Positions 26,871-36,375 of a stretch of 64,000 bases of DNA are shown in pieces. This DNA comes from an uncultured Candidatus Melainabacteria bacterium (lineage in GTDB: Bacteria > Cyanobacteriota > Vampirovibrionia > Gastranaerophilales > Gastranaerophilaceae), in NCBI GenBank assembly GCA_934754655.1, contig CAKVIC010000011.1:21077-85076 (forward strand). Direction: 5' to 3'. The notes below the pieces were generated by a model. That model saw only the letters and a list, made by a program, of their open reading frames with translations, had not been told where the DNA came from and did no database searches. Both the position numbers and the translations under genes were made by a program. Within the stretch, counting starts at the first letter, position 1, and each line of letters begins with the position of its first letter.

Positions 26871-27036
26871 ATAAACAATTATTATCCTGATAATATTTAC
26901 TGTAATTGTAACAATTTGTAACAAAATTTCAATCGTTTTTTGAAAAATATCCTCTGTATGAATTAGAAAATTAACCCATTTACAAAATATTAATCAGAAT
27001 ATAAATTTTATCCTTTCATAAAAACTGACATGTATG

Positions 27037-27063
27037 TTATCGGCAAAATTTTTAAAAACTTTA
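27037..27063 (-). promoter_or_regulatory. Perfect sigma-28-type promoter of the pilus operon
   Basis: On the minus strand TAAAGTTT (27056-27063), an 11-bp spacer, GCCGATAA (27037-27044): identical to the FliA consensus at all 16 positions. The leader to the ATG at 26870 would be about 160 nt and contains TGTAAT/TGTAAC words at 26901-26923. The 26871-27224 gap holds, besides this promoter, a TTGTTACA word near 27079-27086 and the promoter region of the gene at 27225. Confidence 0.85.
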
Positions 27064-27224
27064 GAGTTTCACACTATTTTGTTACATATATTTACATTTG
27101 ATTAAGGTGACAATATTTTTATTTTGCTCTTATATATTTAATATTAAATTTGACAATTTTTTTATTTTTTGATAGCATCATCTTAAACTTGTATGTATTA
27201 TATTTTTAGAAAGACGGGGTAATT

Positions 27225-27668
27225 ATGAGAATTGATGCAATTAGTATTACAAATGTGTATGATTCTAAAAAATCTTATGCTACGAAAAGGGCTATTAAAG
27301 CCGAAAAATTTGATGTACCGGAAATTCAAAATGATGAGTTTAAAAAATCGGATAATCTAACAGATGTTTCTAAAATTTCATCACCAGCTTTTATGGGAAA
27401 TAAAGGAGCTGTAATTGGTGGTCTACTAGGTGCAGGAGCAACATCTATAATAACCTTGGGAGCTGCAGCTTTAACAGGCGGGCTAACGGCGCCAACTATT
27501 GCTACAATTGCACTAGCAATAGGAGGCAGTGCCATAAGCGGTGCTATAGCAGGAGATGCGATAGAGGGTGATGATCCAGATGATAAACCACCTCAATATG
27601 GTGGCTCGTCTAATGATGCTATTGAACCGACTGATATTGATCCGACTGATTTTTTTAGTAATTATTAG
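27225..27668 (+). CDS. Glycine-zipper membrane protein with N-terminal PAFMGN motif
   Basis: This 147-aa protein has a hydrophilic N-terminus of 55 residues. At about residue 54 it has SPAFMGNKGAVIGG, then about 65 glycine/alanine-rich hydrophobic residues with GxxxG spacing (IGGLLGAGAT, IGGSAISGAIAGDAI) that should form two membrane-inserting helices, then an acidic tail (EGDDPDDKPP, DPTDFFSNY). Such domains insert in membranes or oligomerise, as in glycine-zipper or bacteriocin-like proteins. It lies 11 bp before the AAA+ gene, so the two are likely co-expressed. A gacgggg ribosome-binding site precedes the ATG. Confidence 0.65.
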   Translation: MRIDAISITNVYDSKKSYATKRAIKAEKFDVPEIQNDEFKKSDNLTDVSKISSPAFMGNKGAVIGGLLGAGATSIITLGAAALTGGLTAPTIATIALAIGGSAISGAIAGDAIEGDDPDDKPPQYGGSSNDAIEPTDIDPTDFFSNY

Positions 27669-27679
27669 AGAAAAATATT

Positions 27680-28867
27680 ATGATACAACCAATTCAACAA
27701 AATTTATCAATATACAACAATCGTCGGATATCATTTAAAAATATTTCTAACGAGTCAATAACTTATGAAAAAAAAGGTGACACAGAAAACTATCTCAAGG
27801 CGCTTGTTGAAGAAAAGCAAGAGCAGAACAGATTAATAAAAGAGTTCCACAAGGGAACATTCTTGATGAGTTTAGCAAATATTATGATGCTTTACATCAA
27901 TCTTTTTTTTATAGCACGGAATGGTCAGGCAGGAAAATTACGCAAACCATCCAAATTGCCGGATAATAGTATTAATGTAGCAACATCATTTTCATCATTG
28001 CTTTCTGATAAAAAAATCCCAACTTTAAACAGCTGTAAAAGCCTCTCTAACAATTTACAAACTGTTTTAAAACAACAGGTAGCTCAGCTGGGGGCATCTC
28101 GAAATATAGCTCAACTAGCAGGAATGCCGGAAATAACCAACCGACTCATTCTTGTTGGTCCTCCGGGAAGCGGAAAATCTTTCTTTGCAAAAGTTATGGC
28201 TAAAAGCCTGAATGCAAAATATATGGAAGTTCAAGCATCCGATTTTATCTCAAAATGGGCAGGTGAAGGAACGCAAAACCTTAAAAATATTTTTGAAAAA
28301 ATAATAAAAGAAGCTGAAAAAGCTCCTGATGAAAAGTTTGTAGTAACATTTAACGAAATAGATACAATCATACAACCTGTTGAAAAAATCTCAAACGCCG
28401 GAAATGCGGGCGGAACTCATTTTATGACAAAATTAGAGCATCGTTCAACATTTTTGAATTATATTGACCAAATTAGCGCAAAAAACCCAAATGTTATTAT
28501 TATCGGAACCTCCAACTTATCACCAAAAAATAAAGCCCTAGATGGTGCAGCAATGAGCCGTTTCCAAAATATTGTTGAAGTTTCTTTGCCAGAGAAAGAA
28601 TGTCTTTTAGAAGCTATTAAATCAAATTTAGCAGGAATAAAAGAATATGAAAAGTTTATTTCAACAAATGACAAAGAACTCATTGCGTTGGCAAAAGAAA
28701 TGGAAGCTAAAAAGTACTCATTTAGAGATTTGGAAAACATAATTATGTCATCAAAAAAATACTACTTAGAAGATTTGTTAAAAGATAAAAACAAAGACTA
28801 TAGTATTGAATATCTTAAGAAAGGAATGGATTCTAAAACGATAACCGATGGAGATATTATAATGTAA
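27680..28867 (+). CDS. AAA+ ATPase with N-terminal RRISFKN motif
   Basis: This 395-aa protein has a short motif (RRISFKNIS) at residues 14-22, a charged coiled stretch, a hydrophobic helix (MSLANIMMLYINLFFIA, about residues 64-80) that may anchor it in the membrane, then a single AAA+ module. Walker A is LVGPPGSGKSFFAK near residue 158, followed by an FISKWAGEGTQNLKNIFEKI pore-side segment. Walker B is VVTFNEID, where the normal Asp is Asn; sensor 1 is IIIGTSNLSP with an arginine in AMSRF. This matches the FtsH/katanin/spastin-like class. Its partner is presumably the glycine-zipper protein encoded 11 bp upstream. Confidence 0.8.
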   Translation: MIQPIQQNLSIYNNRRISFKNISNESITYEKKGDTENYLKALVEEKQEQNRLIKEFHKGTFLMSLANIMMLYINLFFIARNGQAGKLRKPSKLPDNSINVATSFSSLLSDKKIPTLNSCKSLSNNLQTVLKQQVAQLGASRNIAQLAGMPEITNRLILVGPPGSGKSFFAKVMAKSLNAKYMEVQASDFISKWAGEGTQNLKNIFEKIIKEAEKAPDEKFVVTFNEIDTIIQPVEKISNAGNAGGTHFMTKLEHRSTFLNYIDQISAKNPNVIIIGTSNLSPKNKALDGAAMSRFQNIVEVSLPEKECLLEAIKSNLAGIKEYEKFISTNDKELIALAKEMEAKKYSFRDLENIIMSSKKYYLEDLLKDKNKDYSIEYLKKGMDSKTITDGDIIM

Positions 28868-28895
28868 ACATTAACTAATAATACTATAACCGTTT

Positions 28896-31541
28896 TTATT
28901 TTTCAAAAACTTCTACATCGCCCTCATCAGAAACAAATTGGATTCCAAATTTTGCGCGGAAAATATATTTAACAGTATTACTTTGAATTTCAAACATCAT
29001 TTTATTGAACAAATCATACGCTTCTTTTTTATATTCAATCAATGGATCTTTTTGACCATAAGCACGCAAACCAATTCCATCTTTTAACATATCAATATTA
29101 TGCAAATGGTCAATCCACTGATTATCAACAACTCTTAATAAAACGTCCTTTTCAAGATTGCGCATTATATTATTATCGCTAAATTTCTCTTGAGGAACGG
29201 CATTTGCATCATATTGCAACATTATTGAATTATAAAAATTAATAATTTCTTCTTCATGATCTTTATAAGCCTTTTGCGCCGCATTTCTCAAGGATTCATA
29301 AATCTTATTAAATCTATAATTTTTAATATCATCAACTCCAATATATGAAAGTTGCGGAATTGTTGAATGCAATTCTTTTATAAGAGTTTCTAAATCAGCA
29401 GGAACATACTCTTCCGGACTCATTTCTGGTGTGATATAACTTTTTAAAAGCCTATCAATTTCTTTATCAATCATAAATTCAATATCTTCTGTCAAATTTT
29501 TACCCTCTAAAACTTTTCGTCTTTGAGCATAAAATTTTTCTCTTTGAATATTCATAACATCATCATATTGAAGAACACTTTTACGAATATCAAAATGATA
29601 AGTTTCAACTTTCTTTTGCGCAGAAACGATTTGTCTTGTAATTAATGAAGATTCAATTGCCATATTTTCATCAACGTTCAAAACATTCATCAAATTAGTA
29701 ATTTTATCGCCACCAAAAATTCGCATCAAATTATCTTGCAAAGACAAGAAAAATCTTGTTGAGCCAGGGTCACCTTGGCGTGCCGCACGTCCACGTAACT
29801 GATTATCAATACGACGTGATTCATGACGTTCGGTACCTATTACATGTAATCCACCCAACTCAACCACTTTTGCGTGTTCTTCTTCTGTTATTTTCTTTGC
29901 AAAATCCAAAGCGTTATTCTTTAATTCTTCATAATTTTCATTATCAGGTGTTATTTTCTTTCTTTCTAACTCTTCTTTTGCAAGATATTCAGCATTACCA
30001 CCTAAAAGAATATCAGTACCACGGCCAGCCATATTCGTAGCAATTGTTACAGCTCCAACACGTCCGGCTTGTGCAATTATATAAGCTTCGCGCTCATGTT
30101 GTTTCGCATTCAATACATTATGTTTAATACCTTGTTTTTTCAATAATGCTGAAATATATTCAGATTTTTCAATACTTACCGTACCTACCAAAACTGGTCT
30201 GCCAATTTTATGCTGTTCAATAATATCCCTTACAACCGCGTCATACTTAGCTTTTTCAGTTTTATAAATTACGTCAGGGTAATCAATTCTAATATCCGTA
30301 CGGTTTGTAGGAATTACAGTTACTTCCAAGTTATAAATCTTGCCAAATTCAGCTTCCTCGGTCATCGCCGTACCTGTCATACCCGATAATTTCGGATAAA
30401 GCCTAAATAAATTTTGGAATGTAATACTTGCGAGAGTTTGCGTTTCATCTTGAATTTCGACGCCTTCTTTGGCCTCTATAGCTTGATGCAAGCCATCAGA
30501 CCAACGACGACCGGGCATTAAACGACCGGTAAACTCGTCGACAATCATTATTTCACCATCTTTTACGACATAATCAGTGTCTTTTATAAACAATTCTTTT
30601 GCTTTCAATGCATTCAATAAATCATGTGCATACTGAACATTTATGTCAAATAAATCTTTACAACCGATAATTTCTTGTGCTCTATCGATTCCATCTTCGG
30701 TCAAAATAACATTTTTATTTTTCTCATCAACCTCGTAATCTTTATTTTTTTCTAATTGAGGAGCAACTTTTGCCATTAAATTATAAGTATCTGCAGATTT
30801 TTCAACTCTACCACTAATTATAAGCGGAGTTCTAGCTTCATCAATCAAAATGCTGTCAACTTCATCAATTATTGCATAATTATAAGGGCGCTGAACAAGC
30901 ATATCTTTGCTAGAAGCCATATTATCTCTCAAATAATCAAAACCAAATTCGTTATTTGTACCGTAAGTAATATCACAAGCATAAGCTTCACGTTTGCGAT
31001 TAAATTCCTCTGCATCATGCTGATTAGAAAGGATTACACCAACTGAAAGCCCTAAAAATTTATATATTTTACCCATCCACTCACTATCACGCTTAGCCAG
31101 ATAATCGTTAACAGTTACAACATGAACACCTTTTCCGGTTAATGCATTTAAGTAAGCAGCTAAAGTCGCAACAAGAGTTTTACCTTCACCGGTTCTCATT
31201 TCTGCGATATGACCGTTATGAAGAAAATATGCACCTATTAACTGAACATCAAAATGACGCATATTTAAAACCCGTTTACCAGCTTCACGAACAGTCGCAA
31301 AAGCTTCAGGCAAAATTTTATCTAAAGCTTCTTTTTCTAAAATTTTATCCGCCTTTGGGTTTTCAGAAGTCTGTCTATTTGCAAGAATTTGCTTAAATTC
31401 TGCCGTTTTTGCTTTTAACTCATCATCAGATAATTTTTCAAATTCAGGTTCAAGCGAATTTATATGGTCAATTATTCCAAGAATTTTTTTAACTTTTTTC
31501 TCGTTAGGGTCGCCTAACAGCTTTAATAATAAACTAATCAT
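28896..31541 (-). CDS. secA: Preprotein translocase ATPase SecA
   Basis: SecA (881 aa) drives proteins through SecYEG. The DEAD motor includes MRTGEGKTLVATLAAYLNAL, VDSILIDEARTPLIISG, SGMTGTA, VLNAKQHEREA, ATNMAGRGTDILLGG and GRAARQGDPGSTRFFLSLQDNLMR. The cross-linking and scaffold domains follow; the C-terminal zinc SEC-C tail is absent, ending FQFVSDEGD-type (here IQFVSDEGDVEVFEK), as in many cyanobacteria. The ATG at 31541 has a ggagagg ribosome-binding site; the frame extends to a TTG at 31559 that has none. The gene is convergent with the AAA+ gene, 28 bp apart. Confidence 0.97.
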   Translation of the reverse strand: MISLLLKLLGDPNEKKVKKILGIIDHINSLEPEFEKLSDDELKAKTAEFKQILANRQTSENPKADKILEKEALDKILPEAFATVREAGKRVLNMRHFDVQLIGAYFLHNGHIAEMRTGEGKTLVATLAAYLNALTGKGVHVVTVNDYLAKRDSEWMGKIYKFLGLSVGVILSNQHDAEEFNRKREAYACDITYGTNNEFGFDYLRDNMASSKDMLVQRPYNYAIIDEVDSILIDEARTPLIISGRVEKSADTYNLMAKVAPQLEKNKDYEVDEKNKNVILTEDGIDRAQEIIGCKDLFDINVQYAHDLLNALKAKELFIKDTDYVVKDGEIMIVDEFTGRLMPGRRWSDGLHQAIEAKEGVEIQDETQTLASITFQNLFRLYPKLSGMTGTAMTEEAEFGKIYNLEVTVIPTNRTDIRIDYPDVIYKTEKAKYDAVVRDIIEQHKIGRPVLVGTVSIEKSEYISALLKKQGIKHNVLNAKQHEREAYIIAQAGRVGAVTIATNMAGRGTDILLGGNAEYLAKEELERKKITPDNENYEELKNNALDFAKKITEEEHAKVVELGGLHVIGTERHESRRIDNQLRGRAARQGDPGSTRFFLSLQDNLMRIFGGDKITNLMNVLNVDENMAIESSLITRQIVSAQKKVETYHFDIRKSVLQYDDVMNIQREKFYAQRRKVLEGKNLTEDIEFMIDKEIDRLLKSYITPEMSPEEYVPADLETLIKELHSTIPQLSYIGVDDIKNYRFNKIYESLRNAAQKAYKDHEEEIINFYNSIMLQYDANAVPQEKFSDNNIMRNLEKDVLLRVVDNQWIDHLHNIDMLKDGIGLRAYGQKDPLIEYKKEAYDLFNKMMFEIQSNTVKYIFRAKFGIQFVSDEGDVEVFEK

Positions 31542-31672
31542 TATTACCTCTCCAATCAATTAAATAATATCATGAATAAAAGCTCACGTAAATAAAACCG
31601 CAAAAAATAGCTAAGTCAGGCTATATTTAGCCCTAAAAACTTTACAAATGCTAAATTCGATAACAGTTAAAA

Positions 31673-33001
31673 TTACATTTTGCCAAAAATATTACCCAAT
31701 TTTTTCTCGTAAGATTTCCATGTTTCGCTTGCTTTTGAGCCTTCTGATAACATCTTGAATAAATTTGCTTTAGATATAGTAGGAATTTCGATTTTAGATA
31801 AAGAGAAATCTTTTGATTTTTTTGCAGCTTCAAGCAACATATATAACCAACCGATTGTTCCTTCGTATTGATTAAAATGTCTATCTATCATCTGTTTGCC
31901 ATAATTACGCATTTTTTCAAAATAACTTACTTCTAAATTATTTAATTTATCATTAGGCTCAAAATTCATCAAACTTTCAGCGGCTTGAGTCGCTAACGCT
32001 GCATACTTCAAAGATTTTAATAAATCGTTTGAAAATTCTTTATGAACATCTATTGTATGCTCATAAAGATTATGATTATTTAAAAATGCTATTCTCAAAA
32101 GTTCTGCGTCCGCAATATCATTCGATGGATTTTTGTGAACTTCAGCCTTTATTGATTCAAATTCATTATCTTTACCCATTTCTTCTGCAAACTCAGATCT
32201 ATTTTTCAAATATTCTTTCAAATCCTTACGACTTGTTGTTTTTAGCAAATAATCAGCGAAAGCATTTCCTTCAAAAGAAGTTATGTTAGAAACTTTTTCA
32301 AAATTAGCAAATTGATGAGAAAAAAGCTCTCCACCTAATGTTTCACCGTTTCTAAAAGAATGAGCAAAACGCAAACCAGAAATTCTAGGAGCATTTTGAT
32401 AATCCACCATAATATTATTTCTATCAAAAACAGGATTAAACACATCAGCATTATCAATTGCCCTTAAAGCCTTTAAAGTTTTTTGATAAAATTGAGTATT
32501 CATACGACTTCTATTACCAAACATCTCAATATTCTCGCCAATAGCAATTGGCACACCATTTATCGCTTCTGATATCAAAAAATTGTTATTACGTTCTGTA
32601 AACACATACGCTAAAGGTTTTTGAACACTTTCTGTTACTGCAGAAGCTTTTTCTCTCATATAATACTCATTATATAAAGAACCGTAACAATAACGTTCCC
32701 CCGGATAAATTGACTTTAATGGTTTCAAAGTTTTAATAGAAACTTTTTCTTCTCTGTCGTTTTGAAATATATCAATATTGGCATGTTTACTGTTAAGTCG
32801 ATTTACAAGGCTAAATCTGCCTATAGCTGTCGGTATTTTACCAGCAATAAGACTTTCTTCATATTTATTAATAAAATGCTTATCCGCAGAAGTAAATTCG
32901 CCAGTAGAATAAACTTCTGCGACACGGCTTTTAAAAGTTGTTTTATTATTGTTGCTAATAAAATTTTGTACGTTAGATGATAACACGCTATTGACTTTCA
33001 T
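31673..33001 (-). CDS. Kinase-like protein, probable pseudokinase, with TTFKSR motif
   Basis: This 442-aa protein starts MKVNSVLSSNVQNF with TTFKSRV at residues 22-28. The middle (about 40-240) follows the order of a protein or aminoglycoside kinase: an IGRFSLVNRL loop, VSIKTLKP (VAIK-like lysine), a hinge FLISEAINGVPIA, VFDRNNIMVDYQNAPRISGLRFA in place of H-D-xxxx-N-x-x-x-D-x-x-x-x-x-I-D-F-G. The Asn-Ile-Met-Val-Asp is kept but the catalytic HRD Asp and the DFG Asp are not visible. The C-terminal half is helical without a known domain. The start at 33001 has an AAGGG site. The kinase assignment is tentative. Confidence 0.55.
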   Translation of the reverse strand: MKVNSVLSSNVQNFISNNNKTTFKSRVAEVYSTGEFTSADKHFINKYEESLIAGKIPTAIGRFSLVNRLNSKHANIDIFQNDREEKVSIKTLKPLKSIYPGERYCYGSLYNEYYMREKASAVTESVQKPLAYVFTERNNNFLISEAINGVPIAIGENIEMFGNRSRMNTQFYQKTLKALRAIDNADVFNPVFDRNNIMVDYQNAPRISGLRFAHSFRNGETLGGELFSHQFANFEKVSNITSFEGNAFADYLLKTTSRKDLKEYLKNRSEFAEEMGKDNEFESIKAEVHKNPSNDIADAELLRIAFLNNHNLYEHTIDVHKEFSNDLLKSLKYAALATQAAESLMNFEPNDKLNNLEVSYFEKMRNYGKQMIDRHFNQYEGTIGWLYMLLEAAKKSKDFSLSKIEIPTISKANLFKMLSEGSKASETWKSYEKKLGNIFGKM

Positions 33002-33068
33002 AACATAACCCTTTTTATGATATATACTACATGACATATACTAACATAAAAATATTTTTTAACATAGT

Positions 33069-36000
33069 CTATTTAAACAAACTTTTAAGTTCACCAACAG
33101 AATTTTTTATTAAATCCTTTTGATTGCCAAAAGTTTCTTTAATATTTTTCACAGATTCTTTTGCACTCTCAACTTGAGCCTTAGCATCCGTCTTTACAGC
33201 CGAGTTCATTTCTTTAAAATCGTTTACAGTAGATTTAATATCTGTTCCAAATGAAGATTTTATATCCTTAACAGCTTGATGTAAATCTGTTTTTTCAATT
33301 GCGGTTGTATCTGAAACTGCAAGCCATTTAAAAGATTGAACAGCACCAGCACTTTCTATTCCACCTCGATAAACAACTTTAAAATCTTTATAAGTTGTAT
33401 CACTCGTCAATTTTGGAATAGCTGAAGTATTTTCCTGTCTTGGATTTGTTGTTAAAGCTTTCGCAATCGCTGCGGTTTTATCCCCTAAAACAGGAATATA
33501 CGACAACAACTTACCGGTTGATAAATCACCTAAAGGCCCCAAAAGTGACACAACCTTAGTACTTAATCTACCCAATAAAACAACATCCGTCGTGCCGTTC
33601 AACAAATTATAACGTCCGTTAATATAATAGGCAAGGGTTGAGCCTGCACTTTTTATATAATTAATTTTTGCCCAACCGTTAGCAAGTCCTAATTCACCTT
33701 TAATATAATCAAATTTTGCCGAATTTTTAACTTCTCCAATATTAGAAATCGTTGCAACAGTTGATTTTAAAAGAGTATTACCAAGAATATTTCCAGCTCT
33801 AAAGAAATTTTCGAGACGACCTAAAGAGCCAAAACTACCGTTTGCTATATCAAAATCAATGTTACCCTTCAAAGATTTCATCATAGTATCATAATCTAAA
33901 ACCACCAAATTCAATTTTGCATTGAATCCTAATGTTCCTGATAGTGCATTTTTTATACCGGTTGCACCAAAAACAGCCTTTTGTGCATCCATTTTTGTAC
34001 CTTTAAAGTTAACAAAAGTCTTTGCGTTTGACATATTATAAATAACATTTCCTGCAAAATCTCCGTCAAAAGCGTTACCTTTCATATTATTCAAATGAAA
34101 TTCCGCGCCTTTTAATGCAAAATCGGTAGTTATATTTTGCGCCTTAATTCCGCCTGACGCAAAATGAGCAACACTTGCTTTACCATTCAAAATAGCCCCA
34201 TTTAATTTGACCTGCATATTATCTAATGTTACAGGGATTTCCGGAATTGAAATTGCCGGAACATCAAAATTCCCAGACAACATTGGATTTGCTAAGTTTC
34301 CACTGATTGATGTTGAGCCTTTAAAAATCAACTTTGATTTATCAAACATAGGAATAATTATTTCGCAATTATCAGGCGCGCTAAACAACAAATTCAAGTG
34401 TTGTTTTGCTAAATTTATGTCACCCTTCAACTCTGATTTTATGTCACCGCTAGTTTTAAAATCAACAGTTATTTTTTCCTTTAAATAATTTGAAATTTTA
34501 CCTGAAACATTCATTCTGATTTTTTCGACATAAACAGGAGTATTCAAAACCTCAATTATATCATTATTAACATTTGCAGAAATATTTGGAATATTCACAG
34601 TCAAAGCCGGATTAACAACTTTCACAGAAGCACATTTGATAGTTCCACTATATTTTTCACCTTGAGCTATTATATCAACATTTGTTTGAGGTAATTTCAA
34701 CGTCAAATCCGCAGGAACATTTTTTATATCCAAATTATTCAAAACTACTTTTACCGTTGGTTTCAAACTGTCTAATTTGCCTTTAACATCTATATTCAAA
34801 TTAACAGTACCGGAATTGATTTTGTTTTCCTTCATCAAAGCAGCTTGACCACAAGCAACCAACAGACCGCGTAAACTTAAATTTGAAGAAGTTACCTTGA
34901 TATCTGCCAAAGCATTATGATTAATTGTACCAAAGATTTTTAATGGTTGATTTAAAATTGAAAAACTCAAATTTTTGATATTTAAATTGTTATTATCCAA
35001 TAAAATATCAGAATTAATATTATCAATTTTCACATCATAAATTCCATAGTAAACATTAGCCGATGGAATTCTCAAATAACCGGAAGATGCCATTTTTTTA
35101 GTATCAGATTTTATATTAAAATTCGCATCTAACCTACCATTGGCTTTTAAAGTTTGTAAATCATTAATATTAAAAGTTTGCGCTATCGCATTAATTATTT
35201 GAACTAAATTTGAAAGTTCAGCATTTGATTTAATATTCAAACTAGTTTTCGTCTTTTTTCCTGTTTGAACAAAACCATTTACCGTACTACGTTCGTTTTG
35301 CGCAGTATATAAATTAGAATTAATATCAATTTTATCGCCATTAAACTTCAAACTAACATCACTTGCCGGTAACACTAAACCGTTTGGCGAAATTGAAAGA
35401 TTATCAATCTTTGAAAAACCTTTGAATCTATACTTATTATCAACATTTTCAGCCTTAATATCAGCATTTAAATTCGCAGTTAAATTATAACGATGTATAG
35501 ATTTTAGAATCTCTAAAATATTGACCGGCTCGGCTTGCTTCTTGGATTTTTCTTCTTCCTGCGGATTACATACCAAGTCATTTAAATTCAATTCAGGCAT
35601 TATGTAATTTTTAATATTAACATTATACGCAAATTGTTTTTTGCCAACAAAAGTAACATCACCGGTTGATTTTATATGAACACTTTTATCAAGTATAAAA
35701 TCAGTAATTGCACTGTCATGTCCAGAAATAACATAAGTTTCAGAAGTTCGTGAATCAACAAAACTTATTTTATAATTATCAATTTTTATATCAGGCAAAT
35801 GATTTGAAAGCTTCAAGCCAAAAGGTAGAACAATTGGTTCTTTATCTTCTTCTACATTTTCAGTTTTAGGCAAATAATCCATTAAAAGCGGTGTGCCGTC
35901 TTGTTTTAAAATGATATTTGCGTCTAAATTTTTTGCTTGAACAACATCAACCTCAATTTTTTTAGCCAAAAATGGAAGTAATGATAATTTCACTTTAAAA

Positions 36001-36272
36001 TCTTCTACTTTAGCTATATTTATATCGTCCGGACTTATTAACCCAAAATCTTTTACAGCAACTCCGACTGTCAGTTTTGGTGTAGTCAAAATTCTCAAAT
36101 CAGAAATTGTAGAATTCATGCCGGTAGCTTTTTTCAACTCGTCAGAAATTTGTGGCGAGTAATTTTTAATAATCGGATTAATTAAAAACGGTAATATTAA
36201 AAATATTATATAAACAGCTAAAACACTTATTAAAAGAATTAATGCCAACTTTTTTACAAATTGAAATTTCAT
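33069..36272 (-). CDS. AsmA-family large envelope protein
   Basis: This 1067-aa protein has one N-terminal transmembrane helix (LALILLISVLAVYIIFLILPFLI) and then a long repetitive beta-groove region. DUF748/AsmA-like signatures include SISPNGLVLPASDVSLKFNG, the repeated LNG or INGxxxL...I.NLxxxL pattern and a C-terminal AsmA_2-like section (GTLGFNAKLNLVVLDYDTMM, NLLNGTTDVVLLGRLS). AsmA-like proteins bridge inner and outer membranes and move phospholipids between them. The terminus is a Lys/Ala-rich coiled coil (DIKSSFGTDIKSTVNDFKEM). The ATG at 36272 has aggtgagga upstream. It suits a diderm cell. Confidence 0.8.
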   Translation of the reverse strand: MKFQFVKKLALILLISVLAVYIIFLILPFLINPIIKNYSPQISDELKKATGMNSTISDLRILTTPKLTVGVAVKDFGLISPDDINIAKVEDFKVKLSLLPFLAKKIEVDVVQAKNLDANIILKQDGTPLLMDYLPKTENVEEDKEPIVLPFGLKLSNHLPDIKIDNYKISFVDSRTSETYVISGHDSAITDFILDKSVHIKSTGDVTFVGKKQFAYNVNIKNYIMPELNLNDLVCNPQEEEKSKKQAEPVNILEILKSIHRYNLTANLNADIKAENVDNKYRFKGFSKIDNLSISPNGLVLPASDVSLKFNGDKIDINSNLYTAQNERSTVNGFVQTGKKTKTSLNIKSNAELSNLVQIINAIAQTFNINDLQTLKANGRLDANFNIKSDTKKMASSGYLRIPSANVYYGIYDVKIDNINSDILLDNNNLNIKNLSFSILNQPLKIFGTINHNALADIKVTSSNLSLRGLLVACGQAALMKENKINSGTVNLNIDVKGKLDSLKPTVKVVLNNLDIKNVPADLTLKLPQTNVDIIAQGEKYSGTIKCASVKVVNPALTVNIPNISANVNNDIIEVLNTPVYVEKIRMNVSGKISNYLKEKITVDFKTSGDIKSELKGDINLAKQHLNLLFSAPDNCEIIIPMFDKSKLIFKGSTSISGNLANPMLSGNFDVPAISIPEIPVTLDNMQVKLNGAILNGKASVAHFASGGIKAQNITTDFALKGAEFHLNNMKGNAFDGDFAGNVIYNMSNAKTFVNFKGTKMDAQKAVFGATGIKNALSGTLGFNAKLNLVVLDYDTMMKSLKGNIDFDIANGSFGSLGRLENFFRAGNILGNTLLKSTVATISNIGEVKNSAKFDYIKGELGLANGWAKINYIKSAGSTLAYYINGRYNLLNGTTDVVLLGRLSTKVVSLLGPLGDLSTGKLLSYIPVLGDKTAAIAKALTTNPRQENTSAIPKLTSDTTYKDFKVVYRGGIESAGAVQSFKWLAVSDTTAIEKTDLHQAVKDIKSSFGTDIKSTVNDFKEMNSAVKTDAKAQVESAKESVKNIKETFGNQKDLIKNSVGELKSLFK

Positions 36273-36375
36273 CACTACTATCCTCACCTAAACTACAAAG
36301 ATTTATTTAATTAAATATATTATATAAAAGATAATCTGCAATAACCATTTGGCTGATTTTTGTTTGAATGTATTT

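Noticed and set aside
31600..31672. Fifth sigma-28 promoter (aaaaactttac near 31636)
   Set aside because: The -35-like word is present, but no GCCGAT/GCCGTT follows at 11 bp and no gene start lies downstream in the right direction.
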